A stretch of 64,000 nt of DNA, taken from Caenorhabditis remanei. Its lineage: Eukaryota; Nematoda; Chromadorea; Rhabditida; Rhabditidae. Where the stretch lies: positions 3,959,587-4,023,586 of the forward strand of contig NC_071333.1 in NCBI RefSeq assembly GCF_010183535.1, given 5' to 3'. A model generated the notes under the pieces. The model was not told the origin of the DNA. It saw only the letters and a program-made list of their open reading frames with translations, and made no database searches. The translations under genes were made by a program, and so were the position numbers. This document shows positions 44,601 to 55,385 of this stretch, piece by piece. Numbering within the stretch: the stretch's first letter is position 1; each line of letters starts with the position of its first letter.

Positions 44601-44979
44601 CCGAATGAGGCTTTCGATGAGAGCCTCTCGCTTTTATATGAGAGGGTAGCCTAGCAACCGGATGTTTGGCGTCTCTATAAGGAGTCCTATCTCTAGCCTT
44701 CTGACTTGCACTTTGCAAACCCCCAGGGATTTAGATTGGAAATTTGAGTTTGTTTGTCGTGAATGAATAGAATGATTCAATCTTTCACGAGGCGAGATAT
44801 TTCAGAAGATGACATTAAATTCTAAACTCATGAGCATGGATTGCGTCACAAAACGTCAGATGTCAGGAGTATTTTCTGAATAGCAGAAATTGAAAAACAT
44901 GTTTTTCGGGTTAACAGTTAAAATAAATACAGTTAATATATTGAGTGATAACAATTATAAATAAACCTAGCTTTTGGAA

Positions 44980-45505
44980 TCACATTCATCGGGACCACAG
45001 TAACCCACTTCTATTCATAAAAGCTGGAAGTTAAGCGTCTCTATTTCATTCCCTCTAGAACTAAAAAAAAGATGTCAACTACAAAAATGATGAAGAAGAC
45101 ATGTCAAATGGTTTGGATTCATTCTTATCAGGACTACAGTAACCCACTTCTAGTCACTGGAAGTTAAGCCTCCTCATCTTTTTTCTCTCTAGAACTAAAG
45201 AAAGATGTCAACTACAAAAATGATGGAAAAGACATGTCCAATGTTTTAGAATAACTTTTATCGGGACTACAGTAACCCACTTCTATCCACTGGCAGTTAA
45301 GCCTCCTCATCTTTTTTCCTCTAGAACTAAAAAAAAAATGTCAACTACAAAAATGATGGAGAAGACATGTCCAATGTTATAGAATCATTTTTATCGGGAC
45401 TACAGTAACCCACTTCTATCAACTGGCAGTTAAGCCTCCTCATATTTTTTTCTCTAGAACTAAAAAAAGATGTCAACTACAAAAATGATGAAAAAGACAT
45501 GTAAA
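44980..45505 (+). repeat. Tandem repeat, four copies of about 131 bp
   Basis: Each unit runs ACAGTAACCCACTTCTA, then GGAAGTTAAGC or GGCAGTTAAGC, then TCTAGAACTAAA, then GATGTCAACTACAAAAATGA and AAGACATGT. The four copies start near 44993, 45125, 45268 and 45400. The first copy is the most diverged. Confidence 0.9.
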
Positions 45506-45622
45506 AAAAGTTGGTCAGCATTTTTTAAAAATTAAAATGTTTGTTCAGTTCACTGTTCTCATCTGTCAATTCCAATTGATGTCTACCGCTTTTCATTGCA
45601 TGACCTTCAATATCTGTTTGTC

Positions 45623-45910
45623 CCATACTTGTCACGGGCCGGGCCGGGCCGATTTCCAAATTTCCACCGGCCCGGTCGGCCCGGGTGAAGCGACTTTTTT
45701 TCGAAAAACATATTTTTTCAGCAGTAATTTTTGAAAAAGTGGTTTCGACTGAATTGATGATTTTTATTAGTTCTACAGTGAATTTAGTGATAAAAAAGCA
45801 TCTGAAAATTATTTTTGGGATGCAAAAATTTTTTTTTAATTTCCACCCGGGCCGGCAAAATTTTTCCTCGGCCCGGCTCGCCTGGCCGGCCCGTCAAATG
45901 ACAAGTATGG
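45623..45910. mobile_element. GC-rich MITE
   Basis: Terminal inverted repeats CCATACTTGTCACGGGCC and GGCCCGTCAAATGACAAGTA enclose runs such as GGGCCGGGCCGG and CCACCCGGGCCGGC around an AT-rich centre. No coding capacity. Confidence 0.7.
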
Positions 45911-45988
45911 TTTTTCCCGAAAATGGGCGTGGGGAGTAAGAAGGGGAGTAAGAAGTAAACTTTCGCTTTGACCCGCCCTTTTTTTCGG

Positions 45989-46086
45989 TATAAAAGGGAG
46001 ACCTACGTCCACACTCCACTCGTCACTACTTGATGGCTTACCAGTATAGCCGTCCCTGTATTATAACTATTTTCATCGAATTCTAA
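45989..46086 (+). promoter_or_regulatory. TATA box with short downstream ORF, locus 1
   Basis: TATAAAAG at 45989-45996 follows a CCCGCCC box. An ATG 44 bp downstream (46033) opens a 17-codon frame MAYQYSRPCIITIFIEF. The locus at 52391 has the same spacing and a peptide ending in ITIFIEY. Whether this is translated, or is just the start of a non-coding transcript, is unclear. Confidence 0.4.
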
Positions 46087-46089
46087 TTG

Positions 46090-47560
46090 ATTCCCGATTG
46101 GGATTGTTGATTTTGGTGAATGGAGGATATGAAAATGTGAGTTTGACAAGGGGTATCGCAATTTTGAGACGCGTCAAGTGGATCCCGCTATGAATGTAAA
46201 ATTAAAAACTCAATTTTTGGGTGTAAATCTTTATAAAAAACAAATTTTCGAACAGTTCAGCTGGTGAAGAAAAACCGTCATCTGTAAATTGTGCAAAAAG
46301 AGTCAGATTTTTATTTATCAAATTTCAGAGCATCACTGCACCTCCAACTATTGATTTCGAAAGAGAAATGTCTCAAATCACGCACCACGCCACTCGAATC
46401 GTCAGGGAATAACCGCATCGAGTCAAAATGATACGAAAAGTTTTGCTCGATTCGGTGTTCGATTTTGACGAAAAAGAATTTGATAGAGAAGTGTCTCTCT
46501 TCCCCCATCCGATCCCAACGGTCCTCTTCAGGGCCACAAACCGAAAAAATCCTTTAAAATTTTTTGAATAAAGTTGATCATGTATTTATTTTTGCAATTT
46601 CTTATTCACATATGCACTCTATGCCGTCTGACCTCCAATATGTCTCATTCTCTATTTTTTCTACGAGTCGCTTTTTTGAATGAGTGGTAATCATTGACCA
46701 TTTCGGAAAAGTGCAGATAAAAGGCACAAATTGCGTCCGATGTACTTTTTGTTTGACCTCGGAAAGCGGCAATCCGTTTGATGTTTGAATGGCAGACAGA
46801 GAAAAAGAAGTATAATGTGGAGGATATGCGGATTTAGAAAAGCAGAAAAAGTGAGAATGAAATAAGAACAGCAAGTAGAAAACAAATTGCAGTGATATGA
46901 AAAAGTTATTATTGAAAATTATAATATGATTACGTTAGATCGACAATCGGAAATCAAGAAAATGTTTTTTTTCAAAGAGACGTTTTTTTCAATGACGGCA
47001 AATTGCATTTTGATGTTTAGCTAATGTTAAAAGTGGATTTTGAAATAGGGACAGGAATTAGTAAAGACTGCGGTGATCAATGTCAAATTTGAAAATCAGA
47101 ATATATTTCATTACACATTGGTTCTACAATCAGAATTCAAAGAAAATTTTCGGATACAAGACACTTTTATATTTTCAATAAAACACAAACATATTTACAA
47201 TAGAGTCTACTGGCTATAATTCAGTTTTTACAAGTTTTTACGAGTGTGTTTTGACCTCACTACTTGTTTCATAATTTTAATACAGTACATCAATTGATAC
47301 AGCTCCAAAGCCTGCTATATTTTGCACTAAAATTAAGCGATTCGAGAGGAAAATCACTTTCAAACTAACTTCAGAGTAACTTTTTAGAGAGGACTCTCAC
47401 AAAACATTTGTCAACTTCAAAAATGAAGCACTAGGTTTGTCAAAATCGTCATATAAAACTGGCGCGCCTCTCCAATAGTGCCTCCCTAGAAATCTATCTT
47501 CTCGATCGTTTCATCCCCTTCTCTGACGTCATCTCAAAACTTCTTCATATTAGACCAGCT
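46090..47560. other. Interval without a secure gene
   Basis: A possible two-exon short frame (MEDMK at 46121, GTGAGT donor at 46138, TTTCAG acceptor near 46328) would follow the TATA box at 45989, but it is too short to trust. The rest is AT-rich with no repeat or domain that I recognise. Confidence 0.3.
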
Positions 47561-47569
47561 AATGATATC

Positions 47570-47872
47570 ATGGACTTCAATTCTACTGGAATAGATGCTG
47601 CTATTTTTGAAATTCAAACTGGTAAACTTGACTGGTAGATGACTGGTAAATGGGATACTTCCCCGGAATTGGTTGCAAGTGAGGATCGATTCGTGATTTT
47701 GAAACAGATAAAAAGTTTGAAAAATACTCGGCGAGGGATAAGACGATTCATTCCACTCTCATCTTCATCCACAGACAGACTCAATCCAATTTATTCGTTG
47801 ATCGCTTCAGACGAAATTATGAGAACGAGAAATCCGTCCTTTTATATGTATCTCTGTCTCAATATGGGATAG
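47570..47872 (+). pseudogene. Unrecognised ORF with one in-frame TAG
   Basis: ATG at 47570 opens MDFNSTGIDAAIFEIQTG, reaches TAG at 47636, and the same frame continues from MTGKWDTSPELVASEDRFV to a stop at 47870-47872, with a Lys/Arg-rich middle (LKNTRRGIRRFI). GACTGGTAGATGACTGGTAA around the stop is a small tandem duplication that may have created it. No known family. Confidence 0.3.
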
Positions 47873-47879
47873 CAGTTGT

Positions 47880-49260
47880 TTATTCACTGTGTCTGTCTAT
47901 GTGTCCCTTCATCCAGATGTCCCATTTATTCGCGGATCGCTCCAGAGAAAATGATTAGAACGAGGAATTCGTCCTTTTTGTAAGAAAATTGGTCATTCAT
48001 GTCATTAGCAACTCTGATGGGAGTCTGTGGATAACAAATTATGATCACTCTGACCTCTAAAGAGCACATGTCTTGCAAGAGTGATGGCAGAGTCAAATTA
48101 GTCTTTAAACAACACGTAAATTAATTGGAAACAGCGAGGAGACAGGGAGTTAAGGGAATGTCTTGTCAAATTTTCAGAAGTATCGGAATCTACGATGAAA
48201 AATGTGAATGCAGTCTACCTTCAATCTGATTTTCAATACATATTTCTTTATTCGAACATTCTATTTATTTTCTAACAACAATCGTAATGAAAATGATAGA
48301 ATTTTCCGGACTCTCCTTCATCAAATGTTGACAGTATCTTGGACCGACCAACCACCAATAACTACTTATTTTTCTCTTCCATTCATTATTTTTATTTATG
48401 CAGTTCCAAGCTTCAATCTCGCTTTTCATCATAGTTCAGAAATACTTCATCAGTCTTCATAACACTCTTTTTCTTGATTTTTTTAAAGAAAATTACTGTA
48501 TTCTCTGTCATAGAAGCACAGCGCTTTTAATTTTCAGAAAGATTTTCAGTCCACGTCCACTGAAGTAAATTTAGTAAGTCAGTCATCAGATCGTTTACAC
48601 AAAATATATATCTTCCCATTGGCAGTTTACAATACTTTAGAACCGCCTCTCAACCCAATAATTTAGTAACAATGATAGTGTGGAGAACCACAGAATTTTC
48701 CGGAACTCCTCAATGACTCATATTCCAATGGCACCCCCGACGACACTGGTCGGTCCAATCAGAACGCTTTTCTTTTTTGACCAATCTCTTCATTTCGTAT
48801 CACCAATGACCACGAAGACAGCAGGTCTTTCCGGAAAAAAGGGTGACTCATAGCAAGTGTTGGTCCATGACAGTATTTTTGTCTCCACTCATATTATGCA
48901 CTCTAACCACTTCTCCCTTCTTTTTGTGTGGTCTGTTTCCTACATTTTTACGCCTTCTTTATAGTGTGAGGAAACAAAACCGCTCTCAATAGATTTTTGC
49001 TAATTTTTACTAAGTTTTTTTAATTTGCTAAATCTTGGTCAATCCAAGAAAATGTGGAAAATTCCAGAAGTTTTCAACGGAAATTCCAAAATCATAATTT
49101 CAAACTTTTTTTTTGATTACCAAAAATTATAGTTTTCTTGATTCGGAGTTCTCTAATTATGCTTGAAAATAATTATTGATGTGAGTTATACATCGTCACA
49201 TCAATGTTTTCTACTTTTCATCTCAATTCAAATTTTGTAAACATTTGATTCATTTCGTGT
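47880..49260. other. Interval without a gene
   Basis: 47915-47990 repeats part of the preceding ORF (TTATTCG.GGATCGCT and GAACGAG). The rest shows no exon set. The upstream region of the zinc-finger gene, including its presumed promoter, is at the right edge, but no TATA box is evident. Confidence 0.35.
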
Positions 49261-49305
49261 TTTCAGGTAGTGAAATAACTGTCACGGAGAGTTTTATCTT
49301 TCAAA

Positions 49306-49999
49306 ATGGATCTTAGCGGACTTATTGCTGCTGCGAGAAGTGAGTTCACATAATTAATCCCTTTTGTATCAGTTGTTTATTTTTAGGCCAGCTACCGTGT
49401 GGATCATGTCGCCAAGTCTTCGATAACTCGGTTGATCGTGATCACCACCGTCAAGCAGCTCATCCACCAATTCACCACTGCTTCTTATGCGACAAGAGAA
49501 TCAAGTGCAAGAAAATTGCCATTCATATGGTCAGGAAACATAAGATTCGTGGAACAGTCACTTGTGAATGCTGTGATTGGACGTTCACCAACAAAGCCAA
49601 AGCTGACAAGCATTTGGAGGCTGTCAGAACAACTGGAGAGTTTGGAGTTGCTCCAATTGCAGTCACCAGCCAATATCATCCGGAGCGCCCCAACTCCACC
49701 ACCAACAACCGCACAGAGGAGGAACAAAAGGATTGGATCCGTTTGAACACGCAAGTCGCAGCAATTCTGGATCATCAATTGTTGCCAGCCGGAGCCCTTG
49801 TGTTTCCCGAATCCTGGAAGTCCATTGTCGATGCTTGCAATGTCATGACAGAAGCATTGCGAAGAACCGATGCTTCCCTTGGTCGTGTCGTAGACTATGT
49901 GAGTTTACTTGAGGCATTTCAAATTAGTGAATTTATATTTTACAGAATGCAATCCATACTGTGCCGAAAGATCAATCAGCTGCTGGCGAAGACATGTAA
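49306..49999 (+). CDS. Small C2H2 zinc-finger protein
   Basis: Probable nucleic-acid-binding protein of 199 residues. Exons 49306-49339, 49387-49898 and 49946-49999 join in frame. An acceptor TGTTTTCAG at 49258-49266, 39 bp before the ATG, fits an SL trans-splice site. Three finger-like modules are visible: C16, C19, H32 and H37; C43, C46, H58 and H63 (HCFLCDKR .. HMVRKH); and C71, C74 and H87, where the fourth ligand is missing (TCECCDWTF .. KHLEAVR). The C-terminal half, from about residue 100, has no recognised domain (LNTQVAAILDHQLLPAGALV, SWKSIVDACNVMTEALRR). It ends AAGEDM. I give no orthologue. Confidence 0.8.
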
Positions 50000-50330
50000 G
50001 CTGTCCATCATATCATGACCAATAACCGTTTCACTTTTGTTAAATCAATTCGCCTTGAAATTTTGTCTTAACCAAGTTCACAAAAATATATGAAATGTTT
50101 GTCCTGATGTTCATTCCAAAAAGAGAGTAGTTCTTGGCCATATTGGAAAAAATTCAGTCGTGAGAATTAGTTATCTATTTCTATCGCTTAGGACAGAAAC
50201 AGACTTTAAGAACTAAGAACACAACTAAAACTTACAAGTCAAAGAGCGTTTATTTATTGCCAATAGCAAAACTTAGAACTTAGAACTTAGAACTGATTAG
50301 TTAAGGAAAGTTCAATTTCACATCAGCCTT
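50000..50330. other. Intergenic spacer
   Basis: The 3' flank of the zinc-finger gene. A short direct repeat AACTTAGAACTTAGAACTTAG lies at about 50270-50290; nothing else. Confidence 0.4.
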
Positions 50331-50348
50331 TGACGTGGCTTGGGTCGT

Positions 50349-51170
50349 CTAGATTCCACGTGCCTTTTCTCCTTTTGTTTCTTCTCTTCCAATGGGTTTC
50401 GAGAATGTAGAACTTCGGCGAAGCCACTTCCCCCTCCTCTCGGCGATCGGGCATCCTTTTCCGAGGTCTTTCTTCAATCCAGATTGTGGTCTTCTGTCTG
50501 CGTTCTTCTCCCACTGGCATCTAATTGAATGGCTCGGCAATGCATTGTATAAGTACTTCTGTAGACCATCCAGCGACTTCCGATGCCATTTCTCCAAGAT
50601 CAATGGTGTCTTGTGATTTCCGACGGGCATCAACGGATCCACAACTTCCACGTTCGCTGATGTCTTCAGCCATTCCTTCCACTGTTTGGCCACCTTGTCG
50701 ACGTCCCCGAGTTCACATTGTAGACTTCTCGGCATCATCCAGACTTTCTCCACTTCCTTCGCAACTGATTTTACGAACTCAACTTTCTTGCTATTCTCAT
50801 CCTCCTTATCAGTGTACTCAACAAGCACCACTGCCTCCTTCACTTCTCCCCAATCGAACTTCTGAGTCCACCCCGTTATCGTCTTATTACGATACTCGAG
50901 AACACCTGGCCCCCTCGCCTCCAATCTAGGTCCGATGACCGCCACACTCGCCCGAATCTTCACCTTCTTTCTTTCCTTCTCCTCCCCTTCCGACTTGAAC
51001 ACCTCTCCCACGTTACCCGTGCTTGCCCTTCTCCCCCTCTTTCCACGCACGGCAACGCTCTTGCACTGTATCTCTGATACCTCCGGAAACCTTCCGAAGT
51101 TTCTCTCCTGGTCTCTCCAGTTTCTTCTCACCTCCAATGAACTGTACTTCTGCCGAGTTCTCTTCGGCAT
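50349..51170 (-). CDS. Hypothetical basic protein
   Basis: A 273-codon reverse-strand frame in a stretch clearly richer in G and C than its flanks, as expected for coding DNA. The N-terminal third is very basic (RGKRGRRAST, EEKERKKVKIRA). The middle looks globular (GPGVLEYRNKTITGWTQKF, EAVVLVEYTDKEDENSKKV, QLKTSANVEVVDPLMP-like). The C-terminal third is basic again. The ATG is the first after an in-frame TGA. A second frame (51013-51201, MKWKDPYGLVNAEENSAEV) overlaps its start and has a GTGAGA donor after VQFIGG, so the real first exon may lie there. I recognise no family. The opposite-strand frames are shadows. Confidence 0.45.
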   Translation of the reverse strand: MPKRTRQKYSSLEVRRNWRDQERNFGRFPEVSEIQCKSVAVRGKRGRRASTGNVGEVFKSEGEEKERKKVKIRASVAVIGPRLEARGPGVLEYRNKTITGWTQKFDWGEVKEAVVLVEYTDKEDENSKKVEFVKSVAKEVEKVWMMPRSLQCELGDVDKVAKQWKEWLKTSANVEVVDPLMPVGNHKTPLILEKWHRKSLDGLQKYLYNALPSHSIRCQWEKNADRRPQSGLKKDLGKGCPIAERRGKWLRRSSTFSKPIGREETKGEKARGI

Positions 51171-51399
51171 TCACCAAACCATATGGATCTTTCCATTTCA
51201 TAGGTGTAACGAGTATCCGGATCTCTCTTTTCCCTCCCTTTTGCCTGTTCCGATTGTCGTTGCGCGCACCGCAACGACTTTATCCTTCATCTCGGTGCGA
51301 TGTTATTGGCATTGGGCGGCTGAATGTGAGATAATTTTCAGATCATGGACCAGACTTCTGACTCCCAACATCACATTTCCAGAGGCTTGGTGGATTTGA

Positions 51400-52380
51400 T
51401 ATGTTGGTGGGATGGATGCTGACGTCTGTGTGATTTGGGATTCACTGCAAAAAATCGGAGAAATGAGGGGTTTTTGGGTGGAAAATGTGGGATTCACGCT
51501 GAAAAAATGAAGTTTATTTGTAATTTTGAAGCTAAACTTTGGATAAAGGAGGCTTTTCGGTGATAACATAGATTACATATCATGGTAATTCAAAAAGACA
51601 AGAGCGTTTTAGACAACTATTCAGTCATTTTTGGCGGTTATAGGTCGATTTTCAGCGCCTAATTTATATATGACTTTTTTTATTGTTTCTAATTTATTTT
51701 CGTCAAAATAGAGGTTTCGTTAAAATTGGAGGTTTTATTATGCAATTAGAACAAAATTCTAAATAATGATATTACAAAAAAAATGCAATTAGTCTTTTTT
51801 AAATGACGTCTGAGATTCTGTTGACATTGATATATTTCACTTAAGACAAATTATCGAGAAGTGTGGAAAATTGTTTTGAGCTTCGTTATGTTTGTTTGAT
51901 TATTGATATTAATAATTATTCCTTTGTGGATTGCAAAAATTACCTTTAAAAAAGTAGTAGTGAAAAAAATGAAGAGAAAGTACGCATGGCAATAAATATT
52001 TGAAAACCGCTGCGTGGCCACGATGTGTACTAACTAATTTGCCAATGATCATTCGAGTGTTTTGAAGAATGATCTTGTGATCTTTTGGATATTCCATTTT
52101 ATATTATTCTGAGACTTCGTTAACTATACGAATGCACAAATCCCCTTTCTCCTCACATTTCCCGCTTTTCTAATTACACCTTCTTCCTAACCCTAAAATT
52201 AGGAGTTTATGTTCTGCGTCTCCCCCTCCCGCGCTATGCTTTTCCACTAATCCCCGTGAGTGTCTCTCAGAAATTCCAAATGTGAAATATCATAATATCA
52301 GAATGTTAGAGATACGCAGTTGTTAGAGATACGCAGCTCGGTAAAGTTTGATCTTCAAGAGTTGATGACTCCGCCCTTCT
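51400..52380. other. Gene-free interval
   Basis: AT-rich; open frames are short and unremarkable. ACTCCGCCCTTCTATTGAAG stands at the right edge, next to a TATA box. Confidence 0.35.
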
Positions 52381-52390
52381 ATTGAAGAGG

Positions 52391-52477
52391 TATATAAACT
52401 CTACCAGCAGAGGAGCATTTCATATTAAGATCACAATGTGTAAGCGGTCTGGTATTACTATTTTTATTGAGTACTAG
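52391..52477 (+). promoter_or_regulatory. TATA box with short downstream ORF, locus 2
   Basis: TATATAAA at 52391-52398, preceded by a CCGCCC box. ATG at 52436 opens MCKRSGITIFIEY-stop. The 45-bp spacing and the ITIFIE ending match the 45989 locus. Confidence 0.4.
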
Positions 52478-52559
52478 TATATTCATTCAATTTTTTTTAA
52501 AATCTCGGGTTGGATGTAGTATTTCATCATGTTTTGTTGGAAAAAGTAAGTTTGGGTAC

Positions 52560-52790
52560 GGAAACTAAAAAAAGTGCTTAAAATAACGTTTTTTACTGGT
52601 TCCCATCAAAATTTAGTCAAAAAAACTTTTTAGATTTTTTTAAAGAATTTTCACCCCCCATAAGAGGTATTTTAAACGGTAGGGGGCGGAGCCTAAGGGA
52701 AAAGGGGTACCCACTATGCATAATATCAACCCATAAAAACCGGTTTTACTTTTTTCTGTACATCGCCATGCACGAGTTTCACAGAGTCAT
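52560..52790 (-). repeat. Dispersed repeat, second copy
   Basis: Reverse complement of 19590-19850 (AACCCATAAAAACCGGTTTT, GGTAGGGGGCGGAGCC). It may be one end of a larger element. Confidence 0.75.
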
Positions 52791-53163
52791 AAGTATTATA
52801 TCACTTCGACATATCTCTGCGTCTCTCACCTTGTCTCTTCTTTCCGCTGCCTCCAAACTAAAATATTTAAAAGCGCATATTTCAAAAGTGTGTGGAGATT
52901 TGAAAATGTTGTAAAATAGAAAAATTATCTGCAAAACGTTTTGCACTTTTTTGTAGTTGACTGTTTTTGAATAGCTCCGCCCACTTTCAAGATAGGTGCG
53001 TCTCATTCTGGAAATTCTATCTAGATTGAGGCTGCTCGTGACCCAAGCTAATGAGTATATGTGGTTTTTGAAGATAATCGCTTTCTGACAACTCTTTTTT
53101 CTTTGCCTCTTTTTTTAAAAATGATCGGGAAAAATGTGCAAATGCGTAAAAAAAAGATCTACG

Positions 53164-53544
53164 TTAAAGGGGGACACCGGTATTCGAAAAATTGTGATTT
53201 TTTTATATGAATCGGCTCAGAATTTTGTGAAATAGAGAAAAGTCTCTTGGAACCAAGTCCGAAAATTAGTCTAAAACGAGTTATGAGGCCTCAAAGTGTC
53301 AAAAAAGGCTTCTCGCATAGATTATATTTCAACGTAAAATTCTCTCGCCGTGCACGTGAAAAAATGTTGAAATTTAATGAAAAATTCCATGCGAGAGAGT
53401 CTTTTTTGACACTTTGATGCCTCATAACTCGTTTTAGACTAATTTTCGGACCTGCCTCCAAGAGACTTTTCTCTATTCCACAAAATTCTGAGCCGATTCA
53501 TATAAAAAAATCACAATTTTTCGAATACCGGTGTCCCCCTTTAA
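53164..53544. mobile_element. Palindromic TTAA-target MITE
   Basis: TTAA at both ends, then AGGGGGACACCGGTATTCG and its reverse complement. The arms match over about 150 bp each, including AACGAGTTATGAGGC and GCCTCATAACTCG. This structure is typical of piggyBac-like non-autonomous elements. Confidence 0.88.
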
Positions 53545-53572
53545 GTCCTTTTATATAGTAGGGTGTCCTATT

Positions 53573-53726
53573 ATATAGTAGAGCTTGGACAAATAACAAG
53601 TAATTAAGGTTTAGAATGCCAGTCTCCTTATCATCATCTTACCTTCTTTTTTCTCTTTTCTAAATTCTAAGTATCTTAAATTTTTTTTTGCAGTACCTTC
53701 AAAACTCAAGTCCTCCAAGAAACTAT
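53573..53726 (+). repeat. Start of the paralogous segment, copy 2
   Basis: Matches 39650-39805, including the acceptor TTTTTTGCAG and CTTCAAAACTCAAGTCCTCC. Downstream lies receptor-like coding sequence instead of the acidic exon. Confidence 0.75.
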
Positions 53727-54519
53727 GTCTTATTGAAGATCCATTTTTGGCATATATCTTGAGCAATAGCGTTGCTCAGTTTATAAAGATCCAGGACCAT
53801 TTGCTATTTCTTAAGAATCATTGGCTATATAATTATCTAGCAGTAAAGATAGCAATGGGCGGTAGTCCATTCTTGCGCTTTTTTGTATTCTACAGCTTCG
53901 GGAACTATATTATTTTCGAGTCTGTCCAGGTGAACAACCCAGCATGGCTTGCAGTTTTGATGCCGTTGTCGGTGAGAATTTAGCTATCGGGATCCTACTT
54001 ATTTCTGTTTTTTTAGGTACTTATGATACAAGCTTCCGCTGACTATATGTTCTTTAGGAACGAGGAGCATCAAAGTATAAATATGAATCGAGAGCTGGGC
54101 AAAAAAGTCCTAGAGCTCAGTATAACCGAAGTTGGAATCTATTTAGTCCTATTTCTGTTCCCCTTGGCATTTGGAACTTGTTTTCAATGGCAGATAAGCG
54201 GGACCTATCTGACAGTATTCTATGCTGGAATTCCACTTGTTATATATGGACCGAGTTGTTATTGTGTGTGGAGGACAGCGAGTAAGTATGGAGTTATTTC
54301 GTGACATCTATCATTGGAAAGCAGACAAAACGCTGATTCCAAATATATACTCAAAATCAGCGGAATTTCAGCTTTTCAATGGTATAGTTCACGTCACTTG
54401 AAGACGACTTCATATCTTAAAAGATTCATCTGATAATTTCAGAAAAACTATCAAAAATCGTGCCAGAAGAAGCGGTGGCAAGTTCTCAGTCCACTCAAAT
54501 GGAGGAGTACAATTTTTAA
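53694..54519 (+). pseudogene. Serpentine receptor-like gene, C-terminal part
   Basis: Three exons join in frame: 53694-53971, 54017-54281 and 54443-54519. The protein reads KLCLIEDPFLAYILSNSV onward and has four likely membrane segments: FLRFFVFYSFGNYIIF, AWLAVLMPLSVLMIQAS, VGIYLVLFLFPLAFGTCF and YLTVFYAGIPLVIYG. It ends KKLSKIVPEEAVASS .. EEYNF-stop. The first exon starts with two bases of a split codon, so an upstream exon is required, but the DNA there is the shared segment also found at 39.7 kb. I therefore take it as a receptor that lost its N-terminal half, or one whose first exon I cannot see. Confidence 0.5.
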
Positions 54520-55204
54520 ATTCTGTTAATTATTGGTTATTAGTTTTCTTAAGAATCATTGTTAATTATTATTATTCTATATTTGGAAAATATAAAAGTT
54601 TTTTTTTTCAAAAATGTGGACCCAAAATTTAGGTTTAGCTTAGTGATATCTTGCTCAATAACAAATATTGTTATAATTATATCTATACCTATCTACATAC
54701 CTATTCATTATATATGCAAAAGTTATACACCCACGGTGAGAACAGGGATAACCTACAGATAATTTAAATGCAAGTTCCAGATTGGAAATTTCCTATTCCG
54801 TATACATACATACCAATCAATATACCGATAGAAAGCTGATGTCACTAGGATTTTGAATCTGTTTACAGATTTTATATATGTCAAAAATAAAGCAAGATAC
54901 AAAGGATACCTACAATGGTATTCAACTACAGTATGCCGAAAAAGATAAGTACCGCCTGTATTCTTCCTTAGAACAGTCGCATATGGTTTTCAGCATTTCC
55001 TACTATATACATTGCTATTAATACAAGAACATGTCGAAAAAGATAAGTACCGTATTCCCCTTAATGAAGAAGTCGGTTATTTTCAGATTGGTCACTATAA
55101 TACTGCATTTTCCAAAATTGTTTAAAAAATTTTCTTTTTACCTCTGTTATCTCCCGTTTCTCAACTCCTACATTTCCCAAAACTATGCCAAAATCATTTC
55201 AGCT

Positions 55205-55385
55205 CTGTGCTACAGTATCCCTATACTGTACCCATCGACTGTACTCCGCTACAGTATCGTGCAACTGTATCTACAGTGTCGGCTACAGTACTTCTTGTAT
55301 CTACTGTATCGATTGAACCTGCGGTACGAAATCTACAGTACCCTTTTATCTATCTACAGTACCCCTTGATTTACAGTACCATGTT
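55205..55385 (+). repeat. Cluster of TACAGTA/TACTGTA motifs
   Basis: About eleven CTACAGTA-like or TACTGTA-like words occur in 180 bp, ending in the start codon of the following receptor-like frame. Two more (TATACTGTACTATG, GTACTGTAG) lie near 55560. Confidence 0.7.

Noticed and set aside
50525..51399. Forward-strand ORFs of 103-154 codons opposite the hypothetical basic protein
   Set aside because: Their Ser/Pro/Leu-rich content is what a Lys/Arg/Glu-rich frame produces on the opposite strand.
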